From: DASZTU01 sp035493835
GTDB lineage: Bacteria; Pseudomonadota; Alphaproteobacteria; Rhizobiales; Devosiaceae
DNA length: 17,330 bases
Direction: 5' to 3'
Assembly: GCA_035493835.1 (NCBI GenBank)
Contig: DATJHO010000154.1
Span: 1-17,330 of the forward strand
Numbering within the stretch: the first letter of the stretch is position 1; every line of letters begins with the position of its first letter. Below are positions 1 to 7,945 of this stretch, piece by piece. The notes beneath the pieces are model-generated. The model worked only from the letters and a program-made list of their open reading frames with translations, made no database searches and was not told where the DNA came from. The translations under genes were made by a program, and so were the position numbers.

Positions 1-1
1 G

Positions 2-3000
2 GATCAAGCCCGAATTGGTCAGGGTAACGCCGGCGCCGCTATCGGCAACATCGACGCCGGTATAGCCTTTGATGGTGCCGGAGTTGGTGAAGCTGCCGAC
101 CGTGCCGCTGATATAGACGCCATCGCCATCGATGCCGCTGCCCCCACCGGCGCCACCGGCGATGTGGCCCGAATTGCTGAAGCTCCCCACATTGCCATCG
201 ATCGCGACGCCATGGCCGCCATAGCCGTAGTCGTCTTCTTCATTCGAAACGTAGGCGTCATGCGTCGGTACGGCCGGATCGAAAGGAACAACGCCGGTCG
301 GGACGACCCGGCTCGTCGTTGAGTCCGCCACTGCCCCCGTCCCACCGGCGCCTCCGGCAATCGTGCCGGAGTTTGTGAAGCTTCCAACAGCCTGACCCTC
401 GCTTGTGATAAAGACGCCGGTACCGCCAATGCCCGCAAGGCTGCTTGCGTTGTCGCCACCGGCGCCGCCCAGAATCGCGCCGGTGTTGGTGAAAGTGCCC
501 ACGCCGCCGTTCAGAGATACGCCGATGCCACCGTAGCCGCCGAGGCTGGAGGTACCGAGGCCGCTATAGGTGTCGCTGCCCCCGCTGCCGCCCACACCGC
601 CGGTGATGCTACCTGAATTGACAAACGAGCCGACATGGCCAGTCGCTTCGATGCCGTAACCGCCGGACCTCGCAATGAACCCCGCACCACCGGCTCCGCC
701 AAAAATAGAACCGGTATTACTGAAGGTTCCGACGTTGCCACCGACGTAGACGCCCGCGCCACCACCCTGCAGATAGTGATCGCTGCTGGTCACAAAACCT
801 TGGCCGAGCGCACCGGCTCCGCCCGCTCCGCCGACAATTGTGCCGGTATTGCTGAAGCTGCCCACACCGCCGTTCAGAGAAACTCCAGTGCCGCCATGGC
901 CACCGAAACCGAAGTCACCTAGGCCATTATAGGTGTCGCCGCTGCCCCCATTGCCGCCAACACCACCGGTGATGCTGCCCGAATTGACAAACGAGCCGAC
1001 GTAGCCGGTGACTTCGACGCCGTAGCCGCCCGAGCTGGCGACAAGTCCCGCGCCGCCGGCACCGCCAGCAATCGTGCCAGTATTGCCGAAGGTTGTGACG
1101 ATGTTGTCAATGTAGACGCCGGAGCCGCCGCCATAGCCCCCGCTGGCACTGCCCGAATTGATCGTCGAAATTTCGCTTGGGGTTAGTCCACCGGCTCCGG
1201 CAGAACCGCCAGCGATCGAGCCAGTATTGGAGAAATCTGCAACCCTTCCGAGATAGACACCCACGCCACCGTAGCCGCCGTAGATGCTGCCGGCAGCGAT
1301 GCCGCCACCAGCACCACCGCCGCCGCCGGTGATCGTGCCGGTGTTGATGAAGGTGCCAACACCGTCGAGGGCAACGCCTACACCGCCGGCACCGCCTTCA
1401 GCATAACCGTGTTGACCAATGCCGCCCGCGCCACCCGCCCCGCCGGTGATCTCCCCGCTATTGGTGAAGGTCCCAACAAAGTCGTCAACATAAACACCCG
1501 TCGCGGCGTACCCGCCGTGCCCGCCCAGGTCCTCGTCGGTGGCGGCGGCGCCGGTACCCCCGGCACCACCAATAATCACCCCCCTATTGGTAAAGGAGGC
1601 CACTGGACCGTCGATTTGAACGCCGGTCTCCCCGCTGCCTCCCCAATTCGAACCATTCGCGCCCGACCCGGCATTTCCACCCGCGCCGCCAATGATCGTG
1701 CCGGTGTCGGAGTTGACAAATGTGCCCACCCCCTTGCCGTGGAAGCCAACACCGCCGCTTCCGCCATAACCGGCCACTCCGTTAACCGCATCACCGCCGG
1801 TCCCGCCGGCTCCACCGACGATGCTGCCGGAGTTGGTAAAGCTGGCAGTGAAGCCATCTACATAAACGCCCGTCGTACCACCGCCGCCGGCACCGCCGCC
1901 AGTCCGGCCCGCGCCACCATTGCCGCCAGCACCACCAGTAATGGTCCCCGTGTTGGCGACATTGTCGACGTCACCTCCGATGTCGCCAATATGCACACCC
2001 GCGCCGCCGCCGCCGCCATCGCCACCATCCAGGCCACCGGTACCACCGTTGCCGCCCGCCCCGCCGGTGATCGCCCCTGAGTTCGTGAACGTGCCGACAC
2101 CGTCGCCGATATGGACGCCGGTACCTCCCGAGCCCCCATTTCCACCGAAACCGTAAGTGCCGGTACCACCGCCGCCATTTCCGCCCGCACCGCCGGTGAT
2201 GATGGACGTGCTGGTGAAATCGTTGCTCACCCCCCCTTCGATGAAAATACCGTCGCCACCGGAACGGCCGTCACCCGAGGCCACGCCACCATCGCCGCCC
2301 GCACCGCCGGTGATAGCGCCGGTATTGGCGAAATTGTCGACATCGTTCGCGATATAGACACCAGCGCCACCGTAACCACCGTGATCGCTGGACCCGCCAT
2401 TCCCACCGGCCCCGCCGGTGATGGTCAACGTGTTCGTAAAGTTGGCCACCGGCCCTTCGATATAAACGCCCTTACCGCCGTAACCGCCGTGACCGCCACC
2501 AACTCCCAACAATCCGCCGGCCCCGCCTGCACCGCCAATGATCGTGCCATTGTTAGTAAATGAAGCGGCGATCGCGCCATAATCGATGGGCGTGTCGTAG
2601 TCGTAATGGACGCCTGTGCCACCGTTACCTCCGCTGGAACCCGGCGAACCACCTGCCCCACCGGCCCCGCCCGCAATCATGCCCGAATTGGCAAAGGTGC
2701 CCGCATAGCCTGCAATATCGACCCCGGTGAAGCCAGCAGGAGTGCCCGCGGCACCATCGAGCCCCGGAAGCCCAGAGATCGATCCGGTTACTGTATTTTC
2801 GAAGGATGTCACGTTGCCATTGATGTAGACGCCGCCAATTCCGCCGGAGATTTGGCCGGAGTTGCTGAACGCGTTCACCATGCCCACCGAGTTCACGCCG
2901 AACTGGAGCTGGGTGCCGGAGACGGCGCCGGAATTGGAATAGGAGTCGCCGGGGGCGATTGTTTTGACTGCGCTAGAAGGAGCGGCGAAGGCCGGCCCAG

Positions 3001-3073
3001 TGAGGCCCATGGCGAGTACTGCAATTGGCGTGAGAATATTGTACCGCGCCAGCCGCGAAAGCAGCTCAATCAT
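2..3073 (-). CDS. Autotransporter/adhesin-like beta-strand repeat protein, N-terminal 1024 codons (partial)
   Basis: The minus frame starting at 3073 stays open to the window edge, so the C-terminus (where an autotransporter beta-barrel would be expected) is not visible. The start is set by a GGAGGGGG ribosome site 7 nt upstream. Residues 1 to about 31 form a signal peptide ending in GPAFA/APS. The rest is a chain of about 27 units spaced 67-139 bp apart (one gap of about 200). Each has a core like VGTFTNSGTI followed by a Gly/Ala-rich loop (GGAGGAGG, GGYGG) and a short TGVYV/GVYI strand. This pattern matches the right-handed beta-helix passenger repeats of type V secreted proteins. The likely role is a surface or secreted adhesin; substrate and partners are unknown. 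A 366-bp block is duplicated inside it. Glycine loops recall PE_PGRS proteins, but the alternating FTNSG cores favour a passenger domain. The class is fairly sure, the function is not. Confidence 0.85.
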   Translation of the reverse strand, partial: MIELLSRLARYNILTPIAVLAMGLTGPAFAAPSSAVKTIAPGDSYSNSGAVSGTQLQFGVNSVGMVNAFSNSGQISGGIGGVYINGNVTSFENTVTGSISGLPGLDGAAGTPAGFTGVDIAGYAGTFANSGMIAGGAGGAGGSPGSSGGNGGTGVHYDYDTPIDYGAIAASFTNNGTIIGGAGGAGGLLGVGGGHGGYGGKGVYIEGPVANFTNTLTITGGAGGNGGSSDHGGYGGAGVYIANDVDNFANTGAITGGAGGDGGVASGDGRSGGDGIFIEGGVSNDFTSTSIITGGAGGNGGGGTGTYGFGGNGGSGGTGVHIGDGVGTFTNSGAITGGAGGNGGTGGLDGGDGGGGGAGVHIGDIGGDVDNVANTGTITGGAGGNGGAGRTGGGAGGGGTTGVYVDGFTASFTNSGSIVGGAGGTGGDAVNGVAGYGGSGGVGFHGKGVGTFVNSDTGTIIGGAGGNAGSGANGSNWGGSGETGVQIDGPVASFTNRGVIIGGAGGTGAAATDEDLGGHGGYAATGVYVDDFVGTFTNSGEITGGAGGAGGIGQHGYAEGGAGGVGVALDGVGTFINTGTITGGGGGAGGGIAAGSIYGGYGGVGVYLGRVADFSNTGSIAGGSAGAGGLTPSEISTINSGSASGGYGGGSGVYIDNIVTTFGNTGTIAGGAGGAGLVASSGGYGVEVTGYVGSFVNSGSITGGVGGNGGSGDTYNGLGDFGFGGHGGTGVSLNGGVGSFSNTGTIVGGAGGAGALGQGFVTSSDHYLQGGGAGVYVGGNVGTFSNTGSIFGGAGGAGFIARSGGYGIEATGHVGSFVNSGSITGGVGGSGGSDTYSGLGTSSLGGYGGIGVSLNGGVGTFTNTGAILGGAGGDNASSLAGIGGTGVFITSEGQAVGSFTNSGTIAGGAGGTGAVADSTTSRVVPTGVVPFDPAVPTHDAYVSNEEDDYGYGGHGVAIDGNVGSFSNSGHIAGGAGGGSGIDGDGVYISGTVGSFTNSGTIKGYTGVDVADSGAGVTLTNSGLI
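481..1141 (-). repeat. Two tandem copies of a 366-bp (about 122-codon) block inside the repeat adhesin
   Basis: Landmarks recur at a constant offset. The string gaattgacaaacgagccgac starts at 615 and again at 981 (366 bp apart). The gaaggtt motif recurs at 722 and 1088 (366 bp). The ccgttcagaga motif recurs 363 bp apart, so one codon was gained or lost. The two copies cover roughly 481-775 and 844-1141, and each holds three FTNSG units. In protein, both copies read VGSFVNSGSITGGVGG followed by a DTY-x-GLG segment. The offset is a multiple of three, so the frame is kept. This indicates segmental duplication on top of the basic 37-42 residue repeat. Confidence 0.8.
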
Positions 3074-3519
3074 AATATTGCCCCCTCCAGCCCAAATTGG
3101 GCCGACCACCTACGTATTTTAGGCAAGCTATTGCCACGCCTTAAACTATCAGCGCAAGAGCCGCTCGGTCATTTCCAACGTCCCTTCTTTTCGTGTTGCA
3201 GACCAGACACGCATTCACCGCCGCAAGTCTGATTAATCTGAATAATCTCATGAACTAGCGGGCGATTAGATGCAAAAAGTTCCACCATTCTGCCGCCACG
3301 GATGGGAGAAAATCGCGACTCAGCAACACTCGTGCGCAATTTTGCAGTCACGCTGATGGATCTACGAGGCAGCCCAGCATGGTAAGACTCCCAATCGAAA
3401 TCTGTTCTTGTCGCTGGAGAAAATCACCTCCACAGGCGCGCAACATTTTTGGCGCACAGCGCGGCTTGATAAATGGGAGAAGGCTTCGCTATTAAGCCCG
3501 CGATATCGGTTGCATTAGC
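3074..3519. other. Left half of the divergent spacer between adhesin and adenylating enzyme; no convincing gene
   Basis: The stretch is less GC-rich than the flanking genes and contains many short stops. Small inverted repeats sit just upstream of the adhesin start: cccaaattggg (3091-3101) and ggcaagctattgcc (3122-3135, arms GGCAA/TTGCC). They could be regulatory sites for the adhesin, but nothing proves this. A short TAATCT duplication lies near 3233-3248. No RNA gene was recognised. Confidence 0.5.
3466..3495 (+). promoter_or_regulatory. Candidate sigma70-type promoter upstream of the adenylating enzyme
   Basis: TTGATA (3466-3471) and TATTAA (3490-3495) are separated by 18 nt, close to the TTGACA/TATAAT consensus at a usual spacing. 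It would drive the plus strand towards 3766, with a leader of about 260 nt across the gene remnant. This rests on the motif match alone. Confidence 0.3.
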
Positions 3520-3723
3520 GTGCGGCGAACTCTGGAGGGCATCTTTGAGGTTTGGCACTGCAACCCGGCTTTGGATATTGGCGGGCGTGACTGTTCTTTC
3601 GCGCGGCTCGGGCCGGGAATCGATACGGGCACCGTGACGGCGCCGGCGCAGTTTCGCACTTGCTTGCCCGCGGAATGCATTGGGGCGATCGACCGCGCTA
3701 TCCAGCTGAGCGCGAGGCCGTGA
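3520..3723 (+). pseudogene. Possible remnant of an IalB-like (invasion-associated locus B) gene, 3' end
   Basis: A short open frame of 67 codons starts with GTG at 3520 and has no visible ribosome site. Its last 30 residues contain FRTCLPAECIGAID. This resembles the C-terminal two-cysteine motif of the IalB family (F-x-TCLP-x-GC), a family of small exported alphaproteobacterial proteins. The IalB N-terminal part and a signal peptide are missing in all nearby frames. It is therefore best read as a decayed gene end, or as a chance similarity. It ends 42 bp before the adenylating-enzyme start. Confidence 0.25.
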
Positions 3724-3765
3724 GCGGCACTATCCCGCGCTATTGGGGCTTGAGGGGGGAAGGCC

Positions 3766-5223
3766 ATGGAACAGGAACACAATCTCGGCTTCGCGTTTTT
3801 ACGAAAGGCCGCGGATATACCCTCGTCGGTAGCGCTTCGTGCCCCGACGCAGCAGATGACTTATGATCAACTCCGCACCCGCGTGATCCGCTACGCCCTG
3901 CATCTCAAATGGCGCGGCATCGGCCGGCACTCATGCGTGGCGCTGGACACCAACCGGGCGCCCGAGGGCATGGCGCTGCCGCTGGCGCTGGCCCTGGTCG
4001 GCGCCCGCTGGGTGCGCCTGAGTTCGGAAACGCTTTTCGGGCCGCTGGGGGTGACCGACATGCTGTCACTTGCGAGGCGTCCGGGCGTGCCGCCGCGCAA
4101 TTTCCATGTTGTCGACGAGAGCTGGATCCAGCCGCCGCCGGGCATCGACCTCAGCAAGCCCGTGGGCTTCGAGGGCTATGGCAGCGAGAACGATACGGCC
4201 ATTTTCACTCAGTCTTCCGGCACCACCGGCCGGGTGAAATTCATGGCCAAGAGCTATCGCCGGCTATGGATCCAAGCCAGCATGAGCCTCAAGCAATGGG
4301 CGCTGGCGCGTGACTGCACGACTGTTTTCAACGGATTTCCGCCGCTTTCCGGTGTCGGCTTTCACATGACCGCCCAGACGCTGCTGCGTGGCGGCTGCAT
4401 CGTGGTGGGCGCGGAGGACGTTCGCCAGCTGAAGGCGATGGGAACGCAGCACGTGTTCGCGTCGCCCGCTCGCATCGAGGTGCTGTGCAAGAACATACCG
4501 CCGCTTGAAAACCGCATGCTGCTGCTCACGGCGGCCGGTGCGATGATGAATCGCTCCCTGATCCGCCACTGGCTCCAATATTTCGAGCAGGTCGGGCTTG
4601 GCTATGGCTCGCAGGAAGCCTGGCGGGGCGGCAGCGCCATCTTGAGCGCGGTTCCGGACGCGGACACCATCTCCTATGACCTCGAGGACGATGTGACGGT
4701 GGAAATCGTGGACGCCGGCGGCACTTCCCTGCCGGCCAATACGGTCGGCACCATCCGCATCAAAACGCCCGAAATGGTCCACGAATATGTCGCGGCGCCG
4801 GAAGCGAGTGCCGAGGCGTTCCGCGATGGCTGGTTCTACCCCGGCGACCTCGGCTCGATCTCCGAGGATAGCAGGCTGAGTGTCCATGGCCGGGTCAAAG
4901 ACCAGTTCAACTTCGGCGGCGTGAAGGCGAACGCCGCCGATGTCGACGAAGTTTCGACGCGGCCGGCCGAAGTGCAAGCGGCGGTGAGCTTTGCAAGAAC
5001 TACGGACAGCGGCCTCGATGAGCTTTGTGTTCTTGCGGTTCTCGCCGCGGGCGCTTCGCCCGAGCGCGCCGCCGAGCAGATCCGCCAAAGCTGCCGCTCC
5101 TTGCGCGGTCAGGACCTCATTCCCGGCGCTGTCTTCTTCGCCGATCACCTGCCGCTCAACGAAAATGGCAAGCCGATGCGGGAAACTGCGCGGGAGATGA
5201 GCGCGAGCTTGCCTGCGTATTGA
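3766..5223 (+). CDS. ANL-superfamily adenylate-forming enzyme (AMP-binding ligase), substrate unknown
   Basis: The 485-residue protein carries the hallmarks of acyl/aryl-CoA ligases and related adenylating enzymes, which activate a carboxylate with ATP. The phosphate-binding loop TQSSGTTGRVK lies at residues 148-158. The A5 motif is YGSQE at 280-284, where most relatives have YGxTE. The A7 motif YPGD is at 348-351, and the hinge region GRVKDQ is at 365-370 followed by FNFGGVKA. The C-terminal NGKPMR contains Lys459, in the position of the catalytic lysine of the adenylation step. The protein is somewhat shorter than typical acyl-CoA synthetases. The start is the first ATG after a GGGGGGAAGG purine tract. 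No carrier protein, thiolase or acyltransferase lies nearby, so the product (CoA thioester or other) cannot be told. Family is certain; the specific reaction is not. Confidence 0.9.
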   Translation: MEQEHNLGFAFLRKAADIPSSVALRAPTQQMTYDQLRTRVIRYALHLKWRGIGRHSCVALDTNRAPEGMALPLALALVGARWVRLSSETLFGPLGVTDMLSLARRPGVPPRNFHVVDESWIQPPPGIDLSKPVGFEGYGSENDTAIFTQSSGTTGRVKFMAKSYRRLWIQASMSLKQWALARDCTTVFNGFPPLSGVGFHMTAQTLLRGGCIVVGAEDVRQLKAMGTQHVFASPARIEVLCKNIPPLENRMLLLTAAGAMMNRSLIRHWLQYFEQVGLGYGSQEAWRGGSAILSAVPDADTISYDLEDDVTVEIVDAGGTSLPANTVGTIRIKTPEMVHEYVAAPEASAEAFRDGWFYPGDLGSISEDSRLSVHGRVKDQFNFGGVKANAADVDEVSTRPAEVQAAVSFARTTDSGLDELCVLAVLAAGASPERAAEQIRQSCRSLRGQDLIPGAVFFADHLPLNENGKPMRETAREMSASLPAY

Positions 5224-5251
5224 GCCGGCGAAGGGGCAGGTCGGTGCGCGT

Positions 5252-5373
5252 CCCCCTCATCCGGCGCTCGCGCGCCACCTTCGCCCGCAACGGGAGAAGG
5301 GAAGATCGGCCCCGCCGTGCCACGGACTTCCCTCTCCCTCGCGGGAGAGGGTGCCGGCAGGCGGGTGAGGGGG
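5252..5373 (+). repeat. Intergenic palindromic element, copy A
   Basis: The element sits at the convergent junction of the adenylating enzyme and the lactonase. It is bounded by inverted ends (CCCCCTCATCCGG at the left, GCGGGTGAGGGGG at the right). Near its right end is a hairpin with 9-bp arms CCCTCTCCC (5330-5338) and GGGAGAGGG (5343-5351). The core GTGCCACGGACTT next to this hairpin recurs in copies B, C and D. It may also act as a transcription barrier between the two genes. Confidence 0.75.
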
Positions 5374-5408
5374 CCACAGACACCAGCCGGTCGGCCCTTC
5401 ACGAATTT

Positions 5409-6509
5409 TCAGGCTCCGACCCAGGCGATCGCCGTCGGCGAGCCCACGGCAATCGGGTTGCCAAGCGGCGTCAGGCGCCCATCCTCGGGGTAGTAGCGGA
5501 AGAGGCTGACGCTGTCGCTGCCCTGATTGCCGACCGCAAGGCAGTTGCCGCCCGGCGCGAAGTCGAAATCGCGTGGTATTTTGCCGGTCGGCGTGGCGGC
5601 GGCGCGCCGGGCAATTCCCGAAGCCGGATCGATGTCGAAGCGGGCAAGCGAATCTTCGCCGCGGTTGCCGGCAAAGAGATGCCGTCCGCCCGGCGCCACC
5701 TTGATCGCCGAGGCATAGTTCTTGACGGACGTCGCCGGATCGATAGCGCTGTCAATGCCGAGCAGTTGGAACTTTCCGCCCGCGGCATCGAACGCGAGGC
5801 TCGCAACGGTCGATGCCAATTCGTTGATCAAATAGGCAAACGGCAGCGTCGGGTGGAACGCAAAATGGCGTGGCCCAGAGCCGGGCGGCAGGGCCAGTTC
5901 CCCGTGCGGCGCCAACTTCCCGCTGGCTGCATCGAAAGCGTACGTGATCAGCTTGTCGATGCCGAGATCGGCCACCACGACGAAACGGTTGTCCGGTGTC
6001 CAGCGCGCGCAATGGGCGTGCGGGCGGGCCTGGCGCGCCGGATCAGGGCCCCTGCCCTCATGCGCCACTTCGGCGACCAGGGGGCCGAGTTCGCCATCTG
6101 CCGCCATTGGATGAACCGCAACCGACCGGTTAGGACGCACCGTCATCGACATGACCGTGTAGTTCACGCTCGCGACGAACCGCCCGGTGGCATCAAAGCC
6201 GAGATGGGCCGTGGTGTCGCCGCGGGTCGGTTGCTTGTTGATATAAGTGAGGCCGCCGGTTGCCACGTCGATCGCATAGGCGGTGATCGTCCCCTCGTTC
6301 CAGCCCTCCACCTCGCTTACGGCGCAGAGAAACCGGCCATCCGGCGTGACGGCAAGGAAGGTCGGATTGTCGATCCCTTCGGTTACGCCCAGTGGCTCGG
6401 CCGCGCCGGTCTCGACGTCGACCCGGAAAGCGGCAATCCCCTTGCCGCTGGTGTTGGCAACGTATGGCAGCCCGCGATTGGAGCCCCCGACAAACAGCAG
6501 TGACTTCAT
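5409..6509 (-). CDS. Lactonase family protein, seven-bladed beta-propeller (6-phosphogluconolactonase-like)
   Basis: The 366-residue protein belongs to the YbhE/Pgl-type lactonase family, whose founding E. coli member hydrolyses 6-phosphogluconolactone. Blade-like repeats run along its length: NPTFLAVTPDGRF at 48-60, RPHAHCARWTPDNRF around 162-176, and GPRHFAFHPTLPFAY around 202-216. There is no obvious signal peptide, so it is probably cytoplasmic. The start is supported by a GAAGGGGGAAAGG purine tract directly upstream. It lies 65 bp behind the aldo-keto reductase gene on the same strand, so the two probably form an operon. Many family members act on other lactones or are uncharacterised. 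No glucose-6-phosphate dehydrogenase lies in the window, so the exact substrate is open. Confidence 0.87.
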   Translation of the reverse strand: MKSLLFVGGSNRGLPYVANTSGKGIAAFRVDVETGAAEPLGVTEGIDNPTFLAVTPDGRFLCAVSEVEGWNEGTITAYAIDVATGGLTYINKQPTRGDTTAHLGFDATGRFVASVNYTVMSMTVRPNRSVAVHPMAADGELGPLVAEVAHEGRGPDPARQARPHAHCARWTPDNRFVVVADLGIDKLITYAFDAASGKLAPHGELALPPGSGPRHFAFHPTLPFAYLINELASTVASLAFDAAGGKFQLLGIDSAIDPATSVKNYASAIKVAPGGRHLFAGNRGEDSLARFDIDPASGIARRAAATPTGKIPRDFDFAPGGNCLAVGNQGSDSVSLFRYYPEDGRLTPLGNPIAVGSPTAIAWVGA

Positions 6510-6574
6510 ACCTTTCCCCCTTCAGTGATGGCAGCCGGCAGCGATTGATCGCCGCCGGCCGTCCGTAAACGTCC

Positions 6575-7618
6575 TCAGATATCCTGGTCAGTGCTGGGCT
6601 TTTCCCAGAGGTTGACGCCGCCCTCGACAGCATAGCGGTCGATTTCGGCCAGCTCGTCGCGGGAAAAATCGAGGTTTTTCAGCGCGCCCATGTTTTCGAT
6701 GATCTGCTCGGGCGAGCTGGCCCCGATCAGGGCCGAGGTGACGCGCGGATCGCGCAGCACCCAGGCCAGCGCCATCTGCGCGAGACTCTGGCCGCGGCGC
6801 TGCGCGATGCCGTTCAGCGCGCGGGCACGCTCGATATTCTCGTGGCTCAAATGAGATTGCTGCAGTGAACCGCCGCCCGGCTGGTTGATGCGCGCATCGG
6901 CCGGGATGCCATCGAGATAGCGGCTGGTCAGCAGCCCCTGCGCCAGCGGCGTGAAAGCGATCACGCCTGCGCCCACCTCTTCGGTCGCACCGAGCAGCCC
7001 GCCCTCGATCCAGCGGTTGAAGAGGTTGTAGGACGGCTGGTGGATGAGGAGCGGCACCTTCCACTCGCCCAAGAGCTTCGCCATTTCGCGCGTCTTGGCG
7101 GGCGAATAGGAGGAGATGCCGACATAAAGCGCCTTGCCCTGCTGCACTGCGGTCGCCAGCGCGCCGGCGGTTTCCTCTAGCGGGGTGTGGACGTCGAACC
7201 GATGCGAATAGAAGATATCGACATAGTCGAGGCCCATGCGCTGAAGGCTCTGGTCGAGGCTGGCCAGCACGTATTTGCGCGAGCCACCGCCCTGCCCGTA
7301 GGGGCCGGGCCACATGTCCCAGCCGGCCTTGGACGAGATGATCAGCTCGTCGCGATAGGCGGCGAAATCTTCCTTCAGCAGGCGGCCGAAATTGGTTTCG
7401 GCGCTGCCGGCCGGCGGCCCGTAATTGTTGGCGAGGTCGAAATGAGTGATGCCCAGGTCGAAGGCCGTGCGCAGCATGGCGCGCTGGCGGTCGAGCGGCG
7501 TGGTATCGCCGAAATTGTGCCACAGGCCGAGCGACAGGGCCGGCAGCATGAGGCCGCTCTTGCCCGTGCGCCGGAAAGCGGCATTGTCATAGCGCGTTGC
7601 CGCTGCTTGGTAATTCAT
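6575..7618 (-). CDS. gpr: Aldo/keto reductase, YghZ/Gpr type (L-glyceraldehyde 3-phosphate reductase)
   Basis: The 347-residue protein closely follows E. coli YghZ/Gpr along its whole length, including KSGLMLPALSLGLWHNFG, FDLANNYGPP and DMWPGPYG. Gpr reduces L-glyceraldehyde 3-phosphate and methylglyoxal with NADPH. The AKR catalytic tetrad is visible as Asp61, Tyr66, Lys97 and His139, and LIGASSPEQIIEN is the cofactor-binding end. The frame is open further upstream to 7786, but that extension lacks family similarity. The ATG at 7618 begins MNYQAAATRY and has AGAGAG upstream, so it is preferred. It is the first gene of a probable two-gene unit with the lactonase. A 12-bp palindrome lies 63 bp upstream of it. 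Family assignment is strong; the in vivo substrate could also be another aldehyde. Confidence 0.92.
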   Translation of the reverse strand: MNYQAAATRYDNAAFRRTGKSGLMLPALSLGLWHNFGDTTPLDRQRAMLRTAFDLGITHFDLANNYGPPAGSAETNFGRLLKEDFAAYRDELIISSKAGWDMWPGPYGQGGGSRKYVLASLDQSLQRMGLDYVDIFYSHRFDVHTPLEETAGALATAVQQGKALYVGISSYSPAKTREMAKLLGEWKVPLLIHQPSYNLFNRWIEGGLLGATEEVGAGVIAFTPLAQGLLTSRYLDGIPADARINQPGGGSLQQSHLSHENIERARALNGIAQRRGQSLAQMALAWVLRDPRVTSALIGASSPEQIIENMGALKNLDFSRDELAEIDRYAVEGGVNLWEKPSTDQDI

Positions 7619-7945
7619 GTCGATCTCTCTTTTGGAGGGTTTCGAGAGGCTGCGGCTCTGCTTCAGCAAAGCTGCAACACGTCTCGGGAGACTAGCCGAA
7701 CTGCCCCAGCGAGGGGAAGACATTGCCGGCAGCGCACCAGCTCGAGCGCTATAAACCCCGGGGCAGCGAGGACCAGCCGGGGCCATTCGAGGGCTTGCTT
7801 GACTTGTACGGGGGAAGGGTCTTCAAACGCCGATCGTTGGACAATTCGCGATCCGCTGCCCCATTACTGCCGGCGCTCGCAGGATGCGACACGTCATGAG
7901 CTTTGCCGTTCCAGCCTGCCTACCCTTGCAGGGGGAGAGCTTCCG
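7619..7945. other. Divergent spacer between gpr and the flavin reductase gene
   Basis: This 327-bp stretch must hold the promoters of both flanking genes. Visible structure includes a perfect 12-bp palindrome GTCTCGGGAGAC (7681-7692), close to the gpr side and a plausible operator. A TTGACT hexamer at 7799-7804 has only a weak partner at 7822. Open frames crossing it are read-through extensions of the two neighbours and are not supported as coding. Confidence 0.5.
7930..7939 (+). promoter_or_regulatory. Strong ribosome binding site deciding a TTG start
   Basis: The purine run AGGGGGAGAG ends 6 nt before the TTG at 7946. No ATG in this frame near the conserved domain has a comparable site, so the flavin reductase probably starts with TTG. 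Confidence 0.6.

Noticed and set aside
1409..2080. 223-codon plus-strand open frame, Ala/Thr-rich
   Set aside because: It is the antisense shadow of the Gly-rich adhesin repeats and has no domain or ribosome site. The minus frame has a signal peptide and coherent repeats.
1..3073. CRISPR-like regular repetition
   Set aside because: Repeat spacing varies from 67 to about 200 bp, the repeats are degenerate at DNA level, and the period follows the coding frame.
3492..3782. 96-codon minus-strand frame in the divergent spacer
   Set aside because: It has no ribosome site or recognisable motif and overlaps the start of the adenylating-enzyme gene.
4264..5148. 294-codon minus-strand frame
   Set aside because: It lies wholly antisense to the adenylating enzyme, which carries all the catalytic motifs.
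5025..6503. 492-codon plus-strand frame
   Set aside because: It spans the end of the ligase gene, a repeat element and the antisense of the lactonase. The composition is Arg/Ala-rich and there is no family signal.
7187..7945. Upstream extension of the flavin reductase frame
   Set aside because: It is antisense to gpr and crosses the promoter region. Family similarity begins only after 7946.
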